64,000 nucleotides of DNA from Cynocephalus volans (taxonomy: Eukaryota > Chordata > Mammalia > Dermoptera > Cynocephalidae), in NCBI RefSeq assembly GCF_027409185.1, contig NC_084466.1, forward strand, positions 79,032,501 through 79,096,500, read 5' to 3'. Both the position numbers and the translations under genes were made by a program. Positions 58,268 to 64,000 of the stretch are shown piece after piece (position 1 is the stretch's first letter; each line of letters opens with the position of its first letter). Under the pieces are notes generated by a model. It searched no databases, was not told the DNA's origin, and saw nothing but the letters and a program-made list of their open reading frames with translations.

Positions 58268-58655
58268 TACATTATGGACTGAATGTGTGCCCACACCCAA
58301 ATTCCTATGTTGAAGCCTTAACCCCCCATGTGACTGCATTTGAAGACAGGGCCGTTGGAGAAATAATTATGGTTAAATGAGGTTGTAAGTGTAGGGCCCT
58401 GGTCCTGTAGGATTAGTGTCCTTATGAGAAAAGACACCAGAGAGCTCACTCTCTCTCCACCGTATGAGAACACAGCCAGAAGGCAGCCATCTGCAGGCCA
58501 GGAAGAGAGCCCTAACCAGAACCCAACCATGCTGGGACTCTCATTTTGGACATCCAGCCTCCAGAACTGAGAGAAAATAAATGTCTGTTTGTTAAGCCAT
58601 TCAGTTTATGGTATTTTCTTATGGCAGCCTGAACAGAAAAATGCACTTTATCTCA
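58268..58655 (+). mobile_element. MaLR/MLT1-like solo LTR
   Basis: Sense LTR text: GGACTGAATGTGTGCCC, TTCCTATGTTGAAGCCTTAACC, GGATTAGTGTCCTTATGAGA, CACCAGAGAGCTCACTCTCT, CAGCCTCCAGAACTGAGAG, AATAAATG (LTR poly(A) signal), and TTATGGCAGCCTGAACAG. No internal genes. Confidence 0.75.
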
Positions 58656-58659
58656 GAAA

Positions 58660-59930
58660 ATTCATGATGGATACTACATCTGTGGCCCCGAACTGGGACT
58701 GAGGTGGAGGCCAGGTGGATGTCTCCTACCTGTGTATGCTCTGCCCCTCCTCAGCAGGTGCACAGTGCAGTCGAGGGAGGATGACTGCAGAAACTTTTCT
58801 TTATCAGCTCCAAACTAATGAGACAAAAGAGAGGAGAGACTCTGCAAGGCTGCTACCTCATGAAAGGAACATTGGATCAATATGTCAATACTTTAAAGTT
58901 GGAATATAGAAACCAGGTTAATGTCCTGAATTCTTCTCAGTACCATTCTTTCCCTACTTCCTGCTACACCACGCTGCCTCCAAAGTTACCCAAGTCAAGC
59001 CTCAAGACATCAAATGAGATATATTGGAGACCACCTTGTGGATGACTGGCCTGAGGGGAAGATAAGAGGTTGAAAAGAACCGTCTAGCAAGAGTTCAGAT
59101 TTCACCCACGGCACTGACTTTTTCAACCTCAGTGAAAAAATCTTTACTAAGCTTATAAACTTATACTAAAACACCAGGTCAATTCAGAAAAACAATCATC
59201 TATGAACTAGAAAAATGAAGACTTCCAATCTCTTTAGCTCTGTATGGGTGATAGATGTCTTGTTTTCACCCACAGCAGAATTGAAATACTGCTTTCCGCT
59301 TTTGACTAATTTAGAGGGCTTCTGAAAGGATTCATTTGATCAAAACTGTGAAAATTATCTTAACTATTTTACAAATTCTTGAACTCTAAAAGGAATGGTA
59401 TTCACCATGTCATCATGCTGACATGGGCCCTAAAGAATGTCACATCCAAATTAAAAGAAAGAGCCCATCTAAGAGTTAACACACTCCGATGCCTACTGCT
59501 GTATGACTGTCCCTGCAGGACCGGGTCAGTACTGGGTACAAGGCTGGCAGGGAGAGGGGTGCTGGTGTGGCAGATCATCGGACTTGCTGCATTAATTTGA
59601 TGTGTTCATTGAGCACTTACTGTGTGCAAGACCCCGTGCCAGGTCCAAAGACAAATGAAATGGGACCTGGGTAAGGTGCTCGTGTTATGGTTTTCTATAG
59701 CACTTAGGGCTTGGTAAGCATGCAGGAGTGTGCAAGTAATCAAAAATGATTTTTAAAATAGCTTTCTAAAAGCTACACTCCTAGTATTTGGAATAAAAAC
59801 AAATACAAGGCAGATGATTCTTACTTCTAGATTCTGATTCCTCTTACTTTAGCATTTCAACTTCTATTGCAGTGCAACACGAAGAGGTGAATAAAGAGAA
59901 GTATGTGAATATTTACCTCTAAATAAGCTT
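58660..59930. other. Intergenic DNA, no gene supported
   Basis: A short L2-like piece (ATTGAGCACTTACTGTGTGC) lies near 59606-59660. Nothing else recognised. Confidence 0.5.
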
Positions 59931-59934
59931 TCAA

Positions 59935-60245
59935 AGAACATATTTAATGGAATATTATTTAAAAATGAGGTATCCCTAAACATACTTATTTGGAAAGTTG
60001 TCTACGACATACAAAGAAAAAAATCAAGTTCCAAAAATTATGAATTATTGTGTATGTGTATGTGCCTCTGTATGTACATGTATATATATGCACACACATT
60101 TTCTGGAAGGAAATTTAAGTTCATTAACAGTGTTACTAGGATGCAGAAATGGTGGTAGGGAGATAACTACTGCTTTTCATTTTCCATTCTTTCCTATTGT
60201 TTGATTTTCATTCTAAACATGAGCACCTTTATAATTGTATGAAAG
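59935..60245 (+). mobile_element. Old L1 3'UTR fragment
   Basis: Sense text: TGGAATATTATTTAAAAATG, TCTACGACATACAAAGAAAA, a GTATGTG/TATA-rich run, TTAACAGTGTTACTAGG, TTCTTTCCTATTGTTTGATT and ATGAGCACCTTTATAATTG. Confidence 0.6.
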
Positions 60246-60289
60246 GGCTATAACATTTTAAACATATTTTTTGTTCTTTTCAAAGAAAT

Positions 60290-60890
60290 ATGTATCCAGG
60301 AAAATTAGAAAAGACAGATTTCCAAAAGGAAGAAAATAAAAAAATATCCATAACTTTATCTACAAAAAGATAATGTTTGTTAAAACCTTGGTGTCTATCT
60401 TTCCAGACTTTCAATCTTACATATACTTCGTTTTAACAAAGATAGAATCATATTGTAACACTGTTTTGTGATCTGATTTTTTTCATTTAACAATATATCA
60501 TGGATATTTTTTCCTGGGAATACATTTTCATATATAGCATCATTATTTAATGACTAAATAATAATCCAATATGTTATACCATCACATATTTAATCAATTC
60601 CCCTTAGCTTGGACACCTAGGTTGTCTCTATTTTTCCCTTTCTCTCTTATAAACAATGTGTGGATGCCCAACCTTATGACTAAATCTTTGTGCACAGTTC
60701 TTATTATTTCTTTTGGTCAAATACCTAGAAGTAGAATTGTAGGCTAAAAGTTTCGGATACATATTATCAACTTGATAAAATATTATCAGACAGCATACAG
60801 CAATTTATCCTCCATTCAAGAGTGTATGACTGCCCATTTTCCTGCATCCTTGCCAACCTTGAATATTTTTATTAAAATATTTTCCTCTAA
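60290..60890 (-). mobile_element. Old L1/HAL1-type LINE fragment
   Basis: Inverted text: TTTCATTTAACAATATATCATGG, AATAATCCAATATGTTATACC, ACACCTAGGTTGTCTC, CTTATAAACAATGTGTGGATG, TTTGTGCACAGTTCTTATTAT, ATACCTAGAAGTAGAATTG. Confidence 0.65.
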
Positions 60891-60949
60891 ATCTGCTTTA
60901 AAAGGGTTTTAAGAGAATCCCCCCTCTCTGGTACAATTTAATTTTGCTA

Positions 60950-61393
60950 ACCAGATTGTGCTAAAGCTGAAGCTATGCTCATCATCGTGTTTAACATGAA
61001 GAAGTTCATTGCCTGCTCCTGGGAGGCTGCAGCTCTAGTCCCTGAGGGCCATACTCCTTGATGTCCTGGACGTGCACAAAGTCTTGCTGGTTGGCCAGGT
61101 AGGCAAGGGCATCTCCTGCTGCCACCATGATGCTGCTGACCTGGGTTTTTCCTCTGGACTGAGACATACACACAGGCCCCATCACAGATAAAGCTTTCCT
61201 GCTGGACAATGGCAAGTAAAAGCCTGTACCAACTGACTGCAAGAACTAGTCGTTCTGCCTGCATCCATCCTCCAGCGAGATAGAAACGCTGTGAAAATAA
61301 AGCAAGCTAAGGCCTGGAGCCAGGCAGTTGCATCGTTACATAGTCCGTCTGGTGCCAAAAAAAAAAAAAAAAAGAAAAAAAAAGAAAGCAAGA
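60950..61393. pseudogene. Possible retrocopy or degenerate coding sequence, not identified
   Basis: On the minus strand the stretch 61010-61160 reads like coding DNA with GC-rich third positions (TQVSSIMVAAGDALAYLANQ, then QDFVHVQDIKEYGP). A neighbouring frame gives AMNFFMLNTMMSIASALAQS, so a frameshift is likely. On the + strand an AATAAA (about 61296) precedes an A run at 61357-61393, which would instead fit a + strand retrocopy or a SINE tail. I cannot name a parent gene and cannot decide the strand. Confidence 0.25.
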
Positions 61394-61399
61394 CAGAAA

Positions 61400-62330
61400 C
61401 CAAATCTGTAGCAAGCAGAGAAGTTATTTCCAACCGACTGCCCTACTTACAGCAGCGAAGTTTGCAATGAGGCCAGCCCCACCGAACAGCCTCCAGAAAG
61501 TGACGGAACCCGGGGGAGGGAAGCGGTAAGACAGGAGCTGTGGCCGAGCCCACAGGCAGAGTCTCTGTGCCTGCGCCAGGAGGCCACACAGCACGAGGGG
61601 CACACATCTCTTCTTCTTTTTTAAAAAAAACTTGGCTTATTTTGGTCAGTTAGAATTGTAAGAGTATAGTGGGAATGGGGTCCTTCCTCTTTGTGGGTTT
61701 TGGTTTAAATGACTCAGTAGCATTTCCCTTCTCCACTAACCAGGGCAGCCCTTCTGACCTTGGAGGGCTCTTGCTTTGGCTATGGAGGGAAGTACAGATT
61801 TGCGCTGTGCGTTGATGTCTTTCAGTTTGGTGTGTGTGTATGTGTGCATTTATTTTAAACACACTGTGGGACTTGCCTAGCCAAAGAGATTTGCTGGGGA
61901 TTCTATTGGGCCTATCAGTTACCATTCTTGCCTGTGATTTCCATGTGGGTGTTCACATAGTAGCAATCTCTTGTGAAACGGGGACCCCATGCATGTCACT
62001 TCCTCTTAGAAGAATCCTCCTCTTCTTCTCTCAGGGGAGGGGGGCCCTCTGTGCTCCCACCCTGGTAGATCAGGAGCCATAGATGCCTCAGAGTGGAGGG
62101 TGGAGGGAGAGAGGCACCCAAGAGCACCCGGTGCCAGTAAGGCCTGAAGTTTCGGGGCTGAGCAGTGGGTCAGAACAGCGGGGAGGAGGTGGCCTCCCGT
62201 TGCTAGTAAGGAGAGCACAAACAACCAGATGCCCCGGGATCAAATATGCACAGCTCTGAGCCTCCCCTGCAACCAGAACAGCTCTGGTGGCTGCTTTTGA
62301 CTTGCTTAAAATCTTTACTTAAAATCCGAG
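61400..62330. other. Intergenic DNA, no gene supported
   Basis: GC-moderate sequence with no recognised repeat. Open frames on both strands are short and featureless. Confidence 0.5.
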
Positions 62331-62334
62331 AGCT

Positions 62335-62450
62335 TTGGAGCAGGATCACTTGTTACATTTTACTGAAGCCTGGAGGCCATGTTATTTGTTTAATGTCATC
62401 TAGCTATTTAGCGCAGATCTGGACCCAGAAGCCCGGTTTGTCTCCTCTAC
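62335..62450 (-). mobile_element. MIR SINE fragment
   Basis: Inverted core: TTTGTTTAATGTCATCTAGC, GCAGATCTGGACCCAGAAGCC. Confidence 0.45.
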
Positions 62451-62589
62451 AACACCGGCAGGCTCACAGCTGGTCTCTGAGGCCCTGCCAGCTCTCAGTT
62501 ACGTGATTCCTCCCCCTTGCTCTTCCAGCTGCTCTGTCAGGCTGCCTGTGGCTGCTATGGCAGCTTCCCCTAAAGGTTGTGCTTGGTAT

Positions 62590-64000
62590 TTATTTTTTGT
62601 ACTTTTTTTATTGTAACATAGTTGATCGTACATATCTGTGGGGTACAGAGTTGAATATCAATACTCGTGTGCAATATGTGATGCTCAAATCAGAATAATT
62701 ATTAAATTCAACATATACACTGTCATTGCTATTCGTGGTCCTTTACCAATTCCTCCCTCCCCCACTTCCGACTTCTAGCAACCTCAGTTCTCCTTTTGAA
62801 AGTTCAATGTGTTATTGTGACTGTTGTATTTTTCTTTCTTTTATTTATATGTTCATTATTTTGGCTCCCACTTATCTCTTTCTGTGCCTGGCTTATTTCA
62901 CTTAATGTGATTTTCTCTAAGTTCATCCATATTGCTGCAAATGGCAATCTTTCATTCTTTTTTATGACAGAGTAATATTCCATTGTGTTTATAGGCAACA
63001 TCTTCCTTATCCAGTTGTCTGATGATGGACATTTAGGTTGGTTCCAACTCTTGGCTATTGTAAATGGAGCTGTGATAAACATAGGCATGCAGGTATCTCT
63101 TTGACATGATTTCCATTCCTTTGGGTATACACCAGCAGGGGAATTGCTGGATTGTATGGCAGCTCTATCTGAAGTTGCTTAAGGAATCTCCTTACCATTT
63201 TCCATAAGGGCTGCACCAATTTACAGTCTCACCCACAGTGCAGGAGGCTCCCTTTTCTCTACATCCTCATCAGCACTTGTTCTCCATCTTTTTGATGATA
63301 GCTACTCTAACCGGGGTGAGATGGTTTCTTAATGTGGTTTTGATTTGCATTTCCCTGTCGCTGAGTGCTGTTCAGCATTTTTTCAAGTGTCTGTTGGCCA
63401 TTTGTTTATCTTCATTTGAGAAATGCCTATTTAGTTCCTTTGCCCATTTTTTAATTGGGTTATTTGTGTTTTTACTGTTGTTTGAGTTCCTTGTGTATTC
63501 TGGATATTAAACCTTTGTCAGATGCATAGTTTGCAAATGTTTTCTCCTACTCTGTAGGTTGTTTTTTGCTCAATTAATTGATTTTTTTGTTGTACAGAAG
63601 CTTTATAGTGATATAGTCCCATTTGTTTATTTTTCCTTTTGTCGCCTATGCTTTGGAAGTCATATTAGTAAAGTCTTTGCCCAGTCCTACTTTCTGAAGT
63701 GTTTCCCCTGTGTTTTCTTTTAAGAGTTTTATAGTTTCAGGTCTTATATTCAAGTCTTTAATCCATTTTGAGTTGATTTTGGTATATGGTGAGAAGTACA
63801 GGTCTAGTTTCTTCTACATATGGATGTCCAGTTTTCCCAGCACCATTTATTGAAGAGGCAGTCTTTCCCCAATGTATATTCTTGATGTCTTTGTCAAAGG
63901 TCAGTTGACTGTAGGTTTGTGGGTTGATTTCTGGGTTCTCTATTCTGTTCCATTGGTCCAAGTGTCTGTTTTATGCCAGTGCCATGCTGTTTTGTTTACT
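62590..64000 (-). mobile_element. L1 LINE, inverted, cut by the window end
   Basis: The 3'UTR begins at the left (TTGTAACATAGTTGATCGTAC, GGTACAGAGTTGAATATCAA). Minus-strand ORF2 follows: FITAPFTIAKSWNQPKCPSS and YSVIKKNERLPFAAIWMNLE (62804-63088), then more ORF2 text up to base 64000. It is interrupted by stops. Orientation is opposite to the L1 at 35990. Confidence 0.88.

Overview
The window is mammalian nuclear DNA. Its genes have GT-AG introns, its promoter is a CpG island, and the rest is dominated by L1, L2, MIR, MER5A and LTR relics. There are no Alu elements. The youngest short repeats are SINEs derived from tRNA-Ile, present as monomers, dimers and 5'-truncated dimers with clear target-site duplications. 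From memory these look most like the CYN family of colugos (Dermoptera). That taxon call is an inference and needs a repeat-library search.

Layout: 1-6400 is upstream intergenic DNA with old repeats. 6430-7900 is a CpG island holding the promoter of the only protein-coding gene I can support. 7316-30357 on the + strand is the complete coding region of HSPH1 (Hsp105/Hsp110). I reconstructed 18 coding exons, all with GT-AG borders and consistent phases, giving 859 residues and a stop. The 3'UTR runs to about 31045. 31-64 kb contains no coding gene that I can support. It holds L2/MIR/MER5A/LTR fragments, a degenerate near-full-length L1 at about 35990-41705, a second L1 in the opposite orientation that runs off the right end, and a few unexplained segments. 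In human, HSPH1 lies at 13q12.3 beside a long non-coding interval, and this layout agrees with that.

How it works together: the promoter has two ZNF143/THAP11-type sites, two CCAAT boxes, an E-box and two heat-shock elements. This fits a housekeeping chaperone gene that is further induced by heat. The gene can make two proteins: a long alpha form, and a beta form that skips the 132-nt, phase-neutral exon 12 (44 residues) in the acidic linker. I found no new multi-gene system. The most interesting items are the promoter architecture, the cassette exon, a 49-bp sequence repeated on both sides of the L1, a perfect hairpin in the L1 leader, and a possible unidentified retrocopy near 61 kb.
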